This document shows, in pieces, positions 10,021 through 18,188 of a stretch of DNA of 64,000 nt. Below the pieces are notes generated by a model, which saw only the letters and a list, made by a program, of their open reading frames with translations, had not been told where the DNA came from and ran no database searches. The stretch spans positions 3,462,501 through 3,526,500 of the forward strand of contig NC_020911.1 of the NCBI RefSeq assembly GCF_000155675.2. Reading direction: 5' to 3'. Position numbers and translations under genes: made by a program. Numbering within the stretch: position 1 is the stretch's first letter; each line of letters opens with the position of its first letter. This DNA is from Octadecabacter antarcticus 307 (GTDB lineage Bacteria > Pseudomonadota > Alphaproteobacteria > Rhodobacterales > Rhodobacteraceae).

Positions 10021-10035
10021 CGCCCGTCTTCTGCA

Positions 10036-10064
10036 CACCTGTACATACAAGCTGTGTACAGGTG
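10036..10064. repeat. Intergenic inverted repeat (10-bp arms)
   Basis: CACCTGTACA (10036-10045) and TGTACAGGTG (10055-10064) are perfect inverted arms around a 9-base loop, in the 78-bp gap between the bicupin and MetE-like genes. No T-run follows, so it is not a canonical terminator. It could be an operator for a second regulator or an mRNA processing/stabilising hairpin. Confidence 0.7.
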
Positions 10065-10098
10065 GTGTACGCAAAACATACCGCCTGAAAGGTCCCAA

Positions 10099-11223
10099 AT
10101 GTCCAAGATCTTAACGTCCCACGTCGGCTCCCTTCCCCGCACCCAAGAGGTGGTGGATTTCATCTTCGCGCGCGAAAATAAAACGCCCTTTGAACAGGCT
10201 GATTTTGATGCCTGCATGACCCGCGCGGTCGGCGAAACCGTCGCCAAACAGGTGGCCGCTGGCGTCGATATTGTCAGCGACGGGGAGACCTCGAAAATCA
10301 GCTACGCCACCTACGTCAAAGACCGCTACACCGGATTTGACGGTGACAGCCCGCGAAATGCACCAGCCGATCTCAAACAGTTTCCAACCTACCTCAAACG
10401 CCTCGCAGATGACGGTGGAACACCGCAGTACGCACGCCCCATGTGCGTGGGTGCGGTCAAATCGAAGGGCCAAGGCGAGCTGGAAAAAGACATTGCCAAT
10501 CTCAAGGCGGCGATGGGCGAACACGGGGTCGAACGCGGCTTTATGAACGCCGCCTCACCCGGTGTTATTTCGTTGTTTTTGCAAAATGATTTCTATGCAA
10601 CGCGGGATGAATACCTTGCGGCGTTGGCAGACGCTATGCGGACCGAATATCGCACCATCGTGGACAGCGGCCTAATGCTGCAACTGGATTGCCCCGACCT
10701 CGCGCTGTCGCGCCACATGCTGTTCAACGATCTTTCCGACGACCAATTTCTCAAGGTCGCAGGCAGTCATGTCGAAGCCCTTAATCATGCGTTGGACGGC
10801 ATAGACCCCGCCCGCGTCCGCGTCCACATTTGTTGGGGCAACTATGAAGGCCCGCACACCTGCGATATCCCGATGTCAAAGATGTTCGATACCCTCATGG
10901 CGACGCAGGCCGACCACCTGTTGTTCGAAACATCCAACCCGCGCCACGGCCACGAATGGGCGGTCTTCCGCGACCGTGCAGCGGATATCCCGGACACCAA
11001 AATTCTTGTCCCCGGTTGCGTCGATACGACCACCAACTTTGTCGAACATCCCGACCTCGTGCAACAACGCATCGAACGCTTCGTAGACATCGTCGGCTCC
11101 GATCGCGTCATCGCCGGAAGCGACTGCGGGTTTGGTACATTTGCAGGCTTTGGTGCCGTCGATCCAGAGATTGCCTATGCCAAGCTCAGCGCGCTATCCC
11201 AAGGTGCGTCACAGGTCAAATGA
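10099..11223 (+). CDS. MetE C-terminal-domain-like zinc methyltransferase
   Basis: 374 residues, single-barrel member of the cobalamin-independent methionine synthase family. The expected zinc ligands are all visible: H-x-C in HICWGN (near 243), Glu in LLFETSNP (near 277) and Cys in GSDCGFGTF (near 341). The N-terminus HVGSLPRT is also characteristic. The full-length MetE N-terminal barrel is absent, so this is not housekeeping methionine synthase. In stand-alone form such proteins move methyl or alkyl groups between thiols. The placement suggests demethylation or C-S chemistry on the imported substrate (inference). The start follows GAAAGG; it overlaps the hydrolase by ATGA. Confidence 0.85.
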   Translation: MSKILTSHVGSLPRTQEVVDFIFARENKTPFEQADFDACMTRAVGETVAKQVAAGVDIVSDGETSKISYATYVKDRYTGFDGDSPRNAPADLKQFPTYLKRLADDGGTPQYARPMCVGAVKSKGQGELEKDIANLKAAMGEHGVERGFMNAASPGVISLFLQNDFYATRDEYLAALADAMRTEYRTIVDSGLMLQLDCPDLALSRHMLFNDLSDDQFLKVAGSHVEALNHALDGIDPARVRVHICWGNYEGPHTCDIPMSKMFDTLMATQADHLLFETSNPRHGHEWAVFRDRAADIPDTKILVPGCVDTTTNFVEHPDLVQQRIERFVDIVGSDRVIAGSDCGFGTFAGFGAVDPEIAYAKLSALSQGASQVK

Positions 11224-11897
11224 CGCAGCCTAGTCCCCTTGTTTTACTGGCCGGAATGATGTGCGACGGGCGGCTTTTTAAACACATGCCCCCCCACATT
11301 TACCTCCCCATCACGGGCCATGACACCGTTGAAGCCATCGCCACGGATGTGTTGCAAAACGCCCCCGAAACCTTTGCGCTTGGGGGCTTATCTATGGGCG
11401 GCATCGTCGCGATGGAGGTCATCCGCCAAGCGCCTGATCGCATCACACACCTCGCGCTGATGGACACCAATTGTGAGGCCGAAAGCGATAGGGTCAAGGC
11501 GTTCCGCCAGCCACAAATTGAGCGTGCTCTTGGGGGCGGCCTGCAAAGCGTGATGCGCGATGAGATGAAGCCAAATTATCTCGCCGACGGGCCAAACCGT
11601 GCCAAGGTTTTGGACCTGTGCATGGACATGGCGATGATCCTTGGGCACGACGTTTTTGCGGCGCAATCAAACGCATTGCGCGATCGCCCGGATCAGAAAG
11701 ACACGCTCAAAAATTGGTGCAAACCGACCCTAATCCTGTGCGGCGAGGATGACCGGATGTGCCCGCTGCATCGCCACACCCTGATGGCCGAACTGATGCC
11801 ACAAGCGACGCTGACAGTGGTCCCGAACGCAGGCCACCTACCCCCCCTCGAACAACCTGACGTCACGCGTACCGCAATAGAACGCTGGCTTCATTGA
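11220..11897 (+). CDS. Alpha/beta hydrolase
   Basis: 225-residue alpha/beta-fold hydrolase. The nucleophile elbow is GGLSMGG with Ser near residue 57, an acid is plausible in CGEDDRMCP near 178, and the catalytic His is in NAGHLPPLEQP near 203. It is the last gene of the plus-strand operon, coupled to the MetE-like gene by ATGA. It would cleave an ester, thioester or lactone intermediate; specificity is unknown. Confidence 0.88.
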   Translation: MTQPSPLVLLAGMMCDGRLFKHMPPHIYLPITGHDTVEAIATDVLQNAPETFALGGLSMGGIVAMEVIRQAPDRITHLALMDTNCEAESDRVKAFRQPQIERALGGGLQSVMRDEMKPNYLADGPNRAKVLDLCMDMAMILGHDVFAAQSNALRDRPDQKDTLKNWCKPTLILCGEDDRMCPLHRHTLMAELMPQATLTVVPNAGHLPPLEQPDVTRTAIERWLH

Positions 11898-12203
11898 TTA
11901 TCAATCGTTTCAAACGAGTGTTGTAGTGCATCGGGGACGAGGGCGCGGAACGGTGCTGTCAGACGAACGCGAACTCGTCTCAGTGTGGCTCTTAATACCA
12001 GAACTTACGTGGAACAAAGTTGGCGCCACTCAGCAAGAGCGGCGGCTATCCGGTAGGTGTCCAGCGGCTCATCACCCCAAGCTATCACTCTGGCTTCACA
12101 ATATGAATCCCATCAATTCATTTTTGCAACAAACCCATGCTGTGGCACAAATTCTGACGCACCAATTAGCCAGCCACATTGGCTTTTTGTATAGGAGAAA
12201 GAG
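11898..12203. other. Intergenic region after the catabolic operon
   Basis: About 300 bp between convergent genes. A short frame at 11926 has no family features or ribosome-binding site and is not called. Immediately after the hydrolase stop a small palindrome, CGTTTCAAACG, could help terminate transcription but has no U-tract. No other feature is seen. Confidence 0.5.
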
Positions 12204-12599
12204 TTAGACGCCCGCCAGACGCACCAAGACGATTGCGGATGTGCCGATATGGACCAACGTCAGCACAACTGACGCACTATGCAGTACTTTAGACTGCCGC
12301 TTATGCCCTGCATCCGTTGCGGCATTGATCATTGGCATCAATATTTGGCGCGCAAAAACGGTGGATATGGCTATAAATAGCAACGCAGCACCTGACGTTA
12401 GATCGCCTGCAAACGCTGCCAATGCCGCTACAGTTGCTGTCACAAAGACAAAGGTGTAGAAATGAGGAAAGGCTTTTCGGATCAGTGGACTGGCGGTCTC
12501 TGCGGGTAGTGCAGTAAACAGGAACGCAGCAAAACCGAATGCGTATAACGTCATGCCACCAAACAAAAGTGCGGTGATGAGAAGAGCGAAAATCGTCAT
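12204..12599 (-). CDS. Small integral membrane protein, DUF4149/TMEM205-like
   Basis: 131 residues with four hydrophobic helices (about 3-30, 45-62, 66-88 and 108-128). The length, the helix count and the conserved-looking QILMPMINAATDAGHKRQSKVLHSASVVLTLVHI segment agree with the DUF4149 family. Function unknown. It overlaps the upstream methyltransferase by four bases, so it belongs to the same transcript. Confidence 0.7.
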   Translation of the reverse strand: MTIFALLITALLFGGMTLYAFGFAAFLFTALPAETASPLIRKAFPHFYTFVFVTATVAALAAFAGDLTSGAALLFIAISTVFARQILMPMINAATDAGHKRQSKVLHSASVVLTLVHIGTSAIVLVRLAGV

Positions 12600-13315
12600 T
12601 TTGAGAACTCCGGTAGGCTGGCAAGGCCCATATAAATAATCGTTTTGAACGGCAACGGACCAAAAGTAAAATCACCACGACGATTGATGCCGCGTGGTCC
12701 CAACCCAGTTTGTGGACCAGAAACAAAGCCTGCCTTTGCAAGCGCATCACGCAGCTCTCTGGGCTTAATGAACATCTTGGGATCGTGCGTCCCCTGCGGC
12801 AAAAGACCAAGCACATCCTCGGCGACTGTGATGGTTGCCAACCGAGCGATGGGATTGCGGTTGATCGTATCGTACAAAAATAGCCCACCGGGTTTGAGCA
12901 CCCGCGCAACTTCAGCCAAAACTTTGGTCAGATCAACGACATGTTCCAAAACATCAACGCAAACGACTGCATCGAAATGATCGTCCGGATAAGGCAGGTT
13001 CTCACCCACACCGATATCATATCGGATCACTTGATCCATCTGCTTTGCTCGTTTGGTCGCGACAGAAATGGCTTGCGCGGCGGGGTCAACCCCGGTGACA
13101 TTTGCGCCTTTATCTGTCAGCGCCTCGGCCATGAACCCCCCGGCGCAGCCCAAATCAAGCACTGCTTTTGCCTCCCAATCGATGTGACGGCTGAACCACG
13201 CAAGCCTTGCAGGCACGAGATTTTTCAACGTTCGGACCCAGCGGATATCGTCTGACCACCAATCAGCAGCAACGTCATCGTAGATATCAAGGTTATTGCG
13301 CTGCTTATTCGTCAT
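12596..13315 (-). CDS. UbiG-like SAM-dependent methyltransferase
   Basis: 239 residues, class I methyltransferase. Motif I VLDLGCAGGFMAEALTDKGANVTGVDPA lies near 51-78, followed by FDAVVCVDVLEHVVDL and LKPGGLFLYDTINRNP, a string typical of the UbiG O-methyltransferase family. True UbiG starts differently, and this one lies between two membrane-protein genes and far from ubi genes, so it may modify another quinone or lipid. It overlaps the downstream DUF4149-like gene by 4 bp and the upstream membrane methyltransferase by 11 bp. Confidence 0.8.
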   Translation of the reverse strand: MTNKQRNNLDIYDDVAADWWSDDIRWVRTLKNLVPARLAWFSRHIDWEAKAVLDLGCAGGFMAEALTDKGANVTGVDPAAQAISVATKRAKQMDQVIRYDIGVGENLPYPDDHFDAVVCVDVLEHVVDLTKVLAEVARVLKPGGLFLYDTINRNPIARLATITVAEDVLGLLPQGTHDPKMFIKPRELRDALAKAGFVSGPQTGLGPRGINRRGDFTFGPLPFKTIIYMGLASLPEFSK

Positions 13316-14126
13316 GATGCTTTACTCTGCGTAGGGTTGGGAATGCGTAAGGGACGCGGTGTTTGTAGGCCGCAAAACGATCGCCATAGCGTCGCGCGAA
13401 CCGGCGTTCTTTCAATGTCGGTGCGACAAGACAGTAAAGTGTCAATCCCAATGCCAAGCCCAGTTGGTCGGGGGTCCACACCGGTACAGTCCATGTGGTC
13501 AACGCGAAGGCCACATAGATTGGCTGGCGGATTACGCGGAACAGACCACGGGTAGGCATATCGGGGAACACAGGCCGGATCTTTTGCATCAATGACATCC
13601 ACCCTAACGCCCCCGATTGCACCTCGGCACCCGCATCGAAGCTGGCCCAGATCAGCAGGAGCCATGACAGAGTATAAATCGCACAGATCAGCACCAAACC
13701 GGTTCCCTCTGCGCGCCACCAAATGATCCCGCTTGGTGTCCAAAAAGCGAAAATCGCCAATAGTTGGATCGATGCAATGATAGCGTAAGTCGTGGTCAAC
13801 AGTGTTTTCCCGTGCCCCATCGGTGCCAGCTTTGCAAGAAACCTGCTGCCATGAGATGATAGCAGCAACGAATGAACGGCAGGAAACTGCACGATCAACG
13901 CAATATTGGCGAGGACTGACCATGGCGCGGGGACACGGCCAAAGCTCTCACTCATCCCAAAGAACATCGCAGACATCATGGCCAGCACGGCAAGGCCGAA
14001 CACGATATGACACAGTAGACCGTAGGCAAGCGCCAAAGCGATACGCGCGGCCCCCGGCGGTGGGCGCAGTGTCCCAAGGGCAAGTGTCCAAAGGCGGTTG
14101 AGAGGCGATGCCGGGGTTACGTTCAT
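13305..14126 (-). CDS. NnrU/isoprenylcysteine methyltransferase-like membrane protein
   Basis: About 273 residues from the ATG at 14126; a TTG at 14168 with an AAGGCAGG upstream is an alternative start. Five or six membrane helices precede a C-terminal signature, FRVIRQPIYVAFALTTW then EERRF-type (LKERRFARRYGDRFAAYKHRVP), of the ICMT/NnrU/PEMT superfamily, which uses SAM at the membrane face. Methanethiol S-methyltransferase (MddA) belongs to the same superfamily and is one possibility. Another is a lipid or quinone methylase working with the UbiG-like protein it overlaps. Not resolvable by eye. Confidence 0.7.
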   Translation of the reverse strand: MNVTPASPLNRLWTLALGTLRPPPGAARIALALAYGLLCHIVFGLAVLAMMSAMFFGMSESFGRVPAPWSVLANIALIVQFPAVHSLLLSSHGSRFLAKLAPMGHGKTLLTTTYAIIASIQLLAIFAFWTPSGIIWWRAEGTGLVLICAIYTLSWLLLIWASFDAGAEVQSGALGWMSLMQKIRPVFPDMPTRGLFRVIRQPIYVAFALTTWTVPVWTPDQLGLALGLTLYCLVAPTLKERRFARRYGDRFAAYKHRVPYAFPTLRRVKHHDE

Positions 14127-14267
14127 AAAGTCAAAAGTAGCGTTGAAAGGACTGTTAGAGGTGGGCAAGGACCTGCCTTATCGCCGTCGTCTGAAAACAG
14201 ATCGACCGCTTCTCTTCATCCGTCCAAACCTGCGATGCCCCCAATCAGGATCGCCAGTATTTCGACT

Positions 14268-14972
14268 TCAGTGAGCGTGATTATGTCCATGACTGTCTAG
14301 CGCACCGGTATCTTCCCCAGACCGCAATTCCTGCCATGACTGAACCAGAATGAGCTGGGCGGACCGCAAGAAAAGCCCTGCCATGAATATCGCGACCACA
14401 AGGTCAGGCCATGCAGTGGCTGTCAGCCATACCGCCACACTCGCGATCAAGACAGCGACGTTGCCAATGGCATCATTGCGTGAACACAGCCAAACAGACC
14501 GGACATTTGCATCACCGTCTTTGTAGCGCATGAGCAGCAAGACACTGGCCACGTTTGCTGCAAAGGCGAGAAGGCCGATCAAACCCATAATCTCGGCCTT
14601 AGGCATTTCAAGAATAAGAAACTGGTAGACCGTTGAGCCAAAGACCCACAGCCCCATAAACAGCAAACTCAGACCCTTGAGCAGAGCAGCGATTGAACGG
14701 ACCTTGAGACTCATACCGATGACGGCAAGGCTTAGACCATAGGTCAGCGCGTCACCTAGAAAGTCGAGGGCATCCGCCTGCAATGCCTGTGAACCCGCAA
14801 GCTTACCTGCGGACATTTCTACCACGAACATTACGGCGTTGATGAATATGACGACCCATAACACGCGCTTGTAGACTGGATCGACACCATCAAATTTTGG
14901 GTTGCCAGAGCATCCGCAGGCAGTGCCGGCCTTTTGGGCAGGCGATGTGGTTTTTTCATTTGTATTGCTCAT
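14268..14972 (-). CDS. Cation diffusion facilitator (CDF) family metal transporter
   Basis: 234 residues from the ATG at 14972. An N-terminal CGCSG motif precedes six membrane helices. Helix 2 and helix 5 carry the paired metal-site residues of the family (ADALDFLGDALTYG and SRNDAIGNVAVL), and the C-terminus is His-rich (HGHNHAH). It probably exports Zn, Cd or a similar divalent ion. It is divergent from the MerR gene and its promoter has a 19-bp spacer, a direct sign of MerR-type control. Confidence 0.85.
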   Translation of the reverse strand: MSNTNEKTTSPAQKAGTACGCSGNPKFDGVDPVYKRVLWVVIFINAVMFVVEMSAGKLAGSQALQADALDFLGDALTYGLSLAVIGMSLKVRSIAALLKGLSLLFMGLWVFGSTVYQFLILEMPKAEIMGLIGLLAFAANVASVLLLMRYKDGDANVRSVWLCSRNDAIGNVAVLIASVAVWLTATAWPDLVVAIFMAGLFLRSAQLILVQSWQELRSGEDTGALDSHGHNHAH

Positions 14973-15001
14973 TTGCAGACTTCCAAATTTGATTCTGCAC
15001 A

Positions 15002-15032
15002 AATATAAAGCCTCTAGTAGCTATAGCTTCAA
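15002..15032 (-). promoter_or_regulatory. MerR-type promoter with 19-bp spacer for the metal transporter
   Basis: Read on the minus strand: -35 TTGAAG (15027-15032), exactly 19 bases, then -10 TATATT (15002-15007). The spacer contains the interrupted dyad CTATAG-CTA-CTAGAG. An over-long spacer carrying a dyad is the hallmark of promoters activated by MerR-family proteins through DNA distortion. It fires towards the CDF gene. Confidence 0.8.
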
Positions 15033-15044
15033 GGATTATTTTTG

Positions 15045-15455
15045 ATGTTCTCAATCGGCCAACTTTCCAAGCGCACAGGCGTGAAAATTCCAACGATCCG
15101 TTACTATGAGCAGATGGGCTTGATTGATGCGCCAGAACGCTCAGAAGGCAATCAACGTCGATACACAAAGGACGGATTGGGACGTCTCTCATTTATCCGG
15201 CATTCCCGTGATCTGGGGTTCTCTGTCGAAGACATCAGGGGGTTGCTGGATTTAAGTCAGCATCCTGAAAAGCCATGCCAAGATGCGCACAGCATTGCCA
15301 CTCAGCACCTCAAAGATGTGCAGACTAGAATTGCAAAGCTGCGGCGGTTGGAGCGTGAGCTGAAGCGCATCACCAAGTGCGACGCCGATAATGTAGCAGA
15401 CTGCGCTGTTATCGAAACGCTTGCCGACCACGGGCTTTGTGAGACCGAACACTAG
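15045..15455 (+). CDS. MerR-family metal-responsive regulator (ZntR/CadR-like)
   Basis: 136 residues. The winged helix is MFSIGQLSKRTGVKIPTIRYYEQMGLI, then a dimerisation coil. Cys residues sit where ZntR/CadR proteins bind metal: Cys78 (KPCQDAH), then KCDADNVADC near 111-120 and a Cys near the C-terminus. The ATG at 15045 follows AAGGA; the preceding TTG is rejected. It controls the divergent CDF exporter. Zn, Cd or Pb are the likely inducers (inference). Confidence 0.88.
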   Translation: MFSIGQLSKRTGVKIPTIRYYEQMGLIDAPERSEGNQRRYTKDGLGRLSFIRHSRDLGFSVEDIRGLLDLSQHPEKPCQDAHSIATQHLKDVQTRIAKLRRLERELKRITKCDADNVADCAVIETLADHGLCETEH

Positions 15456-15627
15456 TGGATAAGTGAAGAATAGTTTTCCCAAAACGTTCTCTTCCGGAAC
15501 ATGCGCAAACAACCTCTTTTGCCGCTACCAAAATCCCCATTCGAAACCAAAATGATTACTAAAGGTTTTTCTATATCCCACGATAGCTGATGGGGTGGAT
15601 GGCACCTACCAACGCAAGCGGCTTGAG

Positions 15628-16794
15628 AAGGCTTATCCCTTTTAGTCCGGTTGCCCCACATGTTGACGCGGCGCAGAACCTCGCCCTTGTGGCTTGAGAG
15701 GCGGATCGGATCAGTTTGTAACATCTGGTGGGTTTATGGGGCGTGGCTTTTGCCGTGAACAAGGGCCTTCAGGCGCGCTGTTCAACAAAATCACGATATG
15801 TCGCTGGGCCAATACCAACACCGATCCCCAGCAGCGTGTCGAAGGCGCTTCGCATGTGTCGCCGTCGGTTCCAGCGGAACACAAATTCGTCGAGATAGCG
15901 TTGCAGATGGCATTTTCTGAGGCCGTGGAAGACGCCTTTTGCCCACGTTTTTAGGTTGGAGAACACGCGGTGGACCCAGTGGAGTATGTCATGTGCCTTC
16001 TTGCCGCTGACGACCTTCGCCTCATGCGTGTTTGCAGGGGGATTTTCGTAACCTAGCCAGCCATCCGTGATGACGTGAGCGCCAGGCTCTACAGCCTGAC
16101 CAATGAACCCGTGTAGCGTCTTTGATGCGCCGTCGGGAATGTGTTTCATCCTGATACGGCGCGGATGTCCGTCTCTTGATAACTCGACGGCGCAGACGAC
16201 AAACATCTTTCCGACCGGGCTCCGCCCACCCTTTGGCCGGTCCTCGGGATCATGCCGGGACCGGAACGGAATCTCTGTTTCATCGATCTCGACAAGGTCT
16301 TTCAGGGGGTTGCGGTCAGGGTTGACCATCGACCGCCGCAGCTTTTGCAAGAGGAGCCACGCCGTCTTGTAGCTGCCAAGGCCAAGTTGCGCCTGAAGTT
16401 GCAGCGCTGACATGCCGTTGGAATGGCTGGTGATGATGTGCGCGGCAAGAAACCAAATTCGCAACGGCAAATGGCTGCTGTGCATCACCGTGCCAGCCGT
16501 CACGGATGTCTGCCGTGCGCAACCGGCACATTCCCAAGTCGCGCGATTTCGCTTTAACGGCCAGCCCTTGCAGGTGCCACAGGAAGGACACACAAAGCCC
16601 TCAGGCCAACGATGTTCCGCCAGATAATGCGAACACGCTTCCTCATCAGAAAACCTGGCGTCGAACGCCGGGCGGGACATGGGTTTGTCGTTTTTCCATC
16701 TGGCTGGCATGGGTAGAACAATACAAGAACATTGTAGATTGGCAAGCCGCTTCACACTACATCAGGTGCCGCCGGAGCAAAGGGGATAAGCCTT
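15628..16794 (-). mobile_element. IS1595-type insertion sequence, copy 1 (1167 bp)
   Basis: Boundaries come from comparison with the identical copy at 24500. Ends are inverted repeats AAGGCTTATCCC/GGGATAAGCCTT. A 9-bp direct repeat, CGGCTTGAG, abuts both ends (15619-15627 and 16795-16803). It is not shared with copy 2, so it is a real target duplication. It carries one intact transposase gene on the minus strand. Confidence 0.92.
15769..16680 (-). CDS. IS1595-family transposase
   Basis: 303 residues from the MSRPAF start; ATGs at 16710 and 16755 are upstream alternatives. An N-terminal zinc ribbon (FVCPSCGTCKGW...WECAGC) precedes the DDE-type catalytic domain with VEIDETEIPFR and VITDGWLGY, ending FKLTWAKGVFHG-like (LKTWAKGVFHGLRKCHLQRYLDEFVFRWNRR). 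These are the ISXO2/IS1595 hallmarks. Intact and identical to the second copy, so recently mobile. Confidence 0.93.
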   Translation of the reverse strand: MSRPAFDARFSDEEACSHYLAEHRWPEGFVCPSCGTCKGWPLKRNRATWECAGCARQTSVTAGTVMHSSHLPLRIWFLAAHIITSHSNGMSALQLQAQLGLGSYKTAWLLLQKLRRSMVNPDRNPLKDLVEIDETEIPFRSRHDPEDRPKGGRSPVGKMFVVCAVELSRDGHPRRIRMKHIPDGASKTLHGFIGQAVEPGAHVITDGWLGYENPPANTHEAKVVSGKKAHDILHWVHRVFSNLKTWAKGVFHGLRKCHLQRYLDEFVFRWNRRRHMRSAFDTLLGIGVGIGPATYRDFVEQRA

Positions 16795-17023
16795 CGGCTT
16801 GAGATTGAGTGGTGCGAGAACCAAGCGGACCAGCATTTCATAGCAAAATTTGCGCACCTGCTCTAATTTCGAACCCCTCGGAGGCATTTCTCGTTGAATG
16901 ATTGTTGGATCAACGACACAAATGAACTCCTGCTCGGAACGCTCTTTTGTGAGGTGTCAAAAGCACTGTAAGGCCGCTATCCCGTTCAAGGAACAGAAGT
17001 CAAAAAAATCAAAGGATGAATTT

Positions 17024-17830
17024 GTGACAGGAAATAGCGGTGGTGAGGGCTGGATAGTAGTGTTCGTTGTTGTTGGCCTCATTTACCTTCTGTTCAAAGG
17101 CTTGGAAGGTGACTTTTCTACGATTGCAATCGTTGTTGGAGTTTTGTTGGCGGTTGTTGCGTTGGGTGGGTATTATTCAGGGGGAAGTGAGAAAGCGCGC
17201 ACGAAAGAAGCACATCGACAAATTAGAACGATCACCCAGAAGCACCAAGATGCCCTTGGTAAAATTTACCGCCAGAAAGTTTACGAAGGTCACTACGGTG
17301 AAAAAAAGTATGAGGCATTCGACAAGGAAGTCCTTTATTTCTATCAGAATATCATGCTCCCTGAGCTTAGCATTTCTGATGACCTGTTACTGGGACCCGA
17401 ACTCTATGAATATGTCGTTGCCCAAGTCTACACGACAGCAGAGTCAGCTTTTCCGGGCGTTTCACTTGATACTATCCCCCACGACCCAATCGAATTTGAG
17501 CATTGGACTGCGAGCATGCTAAACATGCACGGCTGGGACGCTCAGGCAACCCAAGGAAGTGGCGATCAAGGTTCAGATGTTGTGGCCATTTATGGAAGCC
17601 ACAAATGTATAATTCAATGCAAGTTGTATAAGAGCCCCGTCGGGAACAAGGCTGTGCAAGAAGTTAATGCTGCGAAGACGTTTTTTGATGGTGACAGCGC
17701 TGTAGTGGTTGGGAGGAGTGGGTATACACGATCCGCGAGGCAATTGGCCGAAAAGAATGGAGTTCGTCTCATTGATGTTTCTGAGCTTCCAAACCTATCA
17801 AATGCTCTGGGGCTACCAATCGTTGCCTAA
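17024..17830 (+). CDS. Membrane-anchored Mrr-type restriction endonuclease domain protein
   Basis: 268 residues from a GTG start preceded by AAAGGA; an upstream ATG at 16898 has no site. Two hydrophobic helices (about 9-27 and 33-52) are followed by a charged helical stretch, then an Mrr/PD-(D/E)xK nuclease domain (about 145-265). Visible motifs are FEHWTASMLNMHGWDA, GSGDQGSDVVAIYG (catalytic Asp near 178) and IIQCKLY (QxK near 196). Membrane-tethered Mrr proteins are widespread near mobile elements and may restrict incoming DNA. No methyltransferase is adjacent, so it is probably a type IV-like or solitary nuclease. It follows the IS copy and ends in the 62-bp repeat at 17828. Confidence 0.85.
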   Translation: MTGNSGGEGWIVVFVVVGLIYLLFKGLEGDFSTIAIVVGVLLAVVALGGYYSGGSEKARTKEAHRQIRTITQKHQDALGKIYRQKVYEGHYGEKKYEAFDKEVLYFYQNIMLPELSISDDLLLGPELYEYVVAQVYTTAESAFPGVSLDTIPHDPIEFEHWTASMLNMHGWDAQATQGSGDQGSDVVAIYGSHKCIIQCKLYKSPVGNKAVQEVNAAKTFFDGDSAVVVGRSGYTRSARQLAEKNGVRLIDVSELPNLSNALGLPIVA

Positions 17831-17889
17831 ACTGTCCGAGTTGCAAAAGTGGTCGGAGACGTCGGAACAGTCGGAACAAAATGAAAAAC
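17828..17889 (+). repeat. 62-bp direct repeat, copy 1
   Basis: The segment starting TAAACTGTCCGAGTTGC and ending ATGAAAAAC recurs at 19945-20006 with about six mismatches. The first bases are the stop codon of the Mrr gene. This copy is followed by a complementary arm (TGTTCCGAC at 17907 pairs with GTCGGAACA at 17870), giving a strong hairpin that could terminate the Mrr transcript. Confidence 0.8.
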
Positions 17890-17993
17890 ATCAAGACATC
17901 AGCCATTGTTCCGACCGATCCGACCGTTCCGACGTCGTCATTGCCTGTGCACTTTGCGGTATTTGACACTTTGAGCTCAAGCCAAAGATCCGG

Positions 17994-18179
17994 CTACCCT
18001 CGTGCGCAATCACGACTGCAGATCTTTAATTCCCGCCCTGTCAGTGTCAGTCGCAATGTTTGAATGGCTGCCAATGTCGGAGTTGGCACTTGATCATAGC
18101 TAAGCAGGCGCAGAAACTCGATCCAGGCGACCTCGTTGTCACTCAATTGGTGCATGGTGGGTTTTGCATGTCTGTGCAT
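17994..18179 (-). CDS. Small protein resembling the C-terminal tail of the XRE partner
   Basis: 61 residues. The core NEVAWIEFLRLLSYDQVPTP...AAIQTLR lines up with the last part of the upstream XRE protein (HEVGWLTLLREASDNSDPAV...RARSTIL). The start is preceded by TAGGATC and lies 9 bases after the XRE stop, so the pair are co-transcribed. It may be an oligomerisation partner or inhibitor of the regulator (inference). No DNA-binding domain is present. Confidence 0.65.
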   Translation of the reverse strand: MHRHAKPTMHQLSDNEVAWIEFLRLLSYDQVPTPTLAAIQTLRLTLTGRELKICSRDCARG

Positions 18180-18188
18180 TGTCAGATC

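Noticed and set aside
10099..11223. Housekeeping methionine synthase MetE
   Set aside because: Only the C-terminal barrel is present and the gene is inside a catabolic operon.
11926..12207. 93-codon plus-strand frame after the alpha/beta hydrolase
   Set aside because: Low-complexity, no ribosome-binding site, no recognisable domain.
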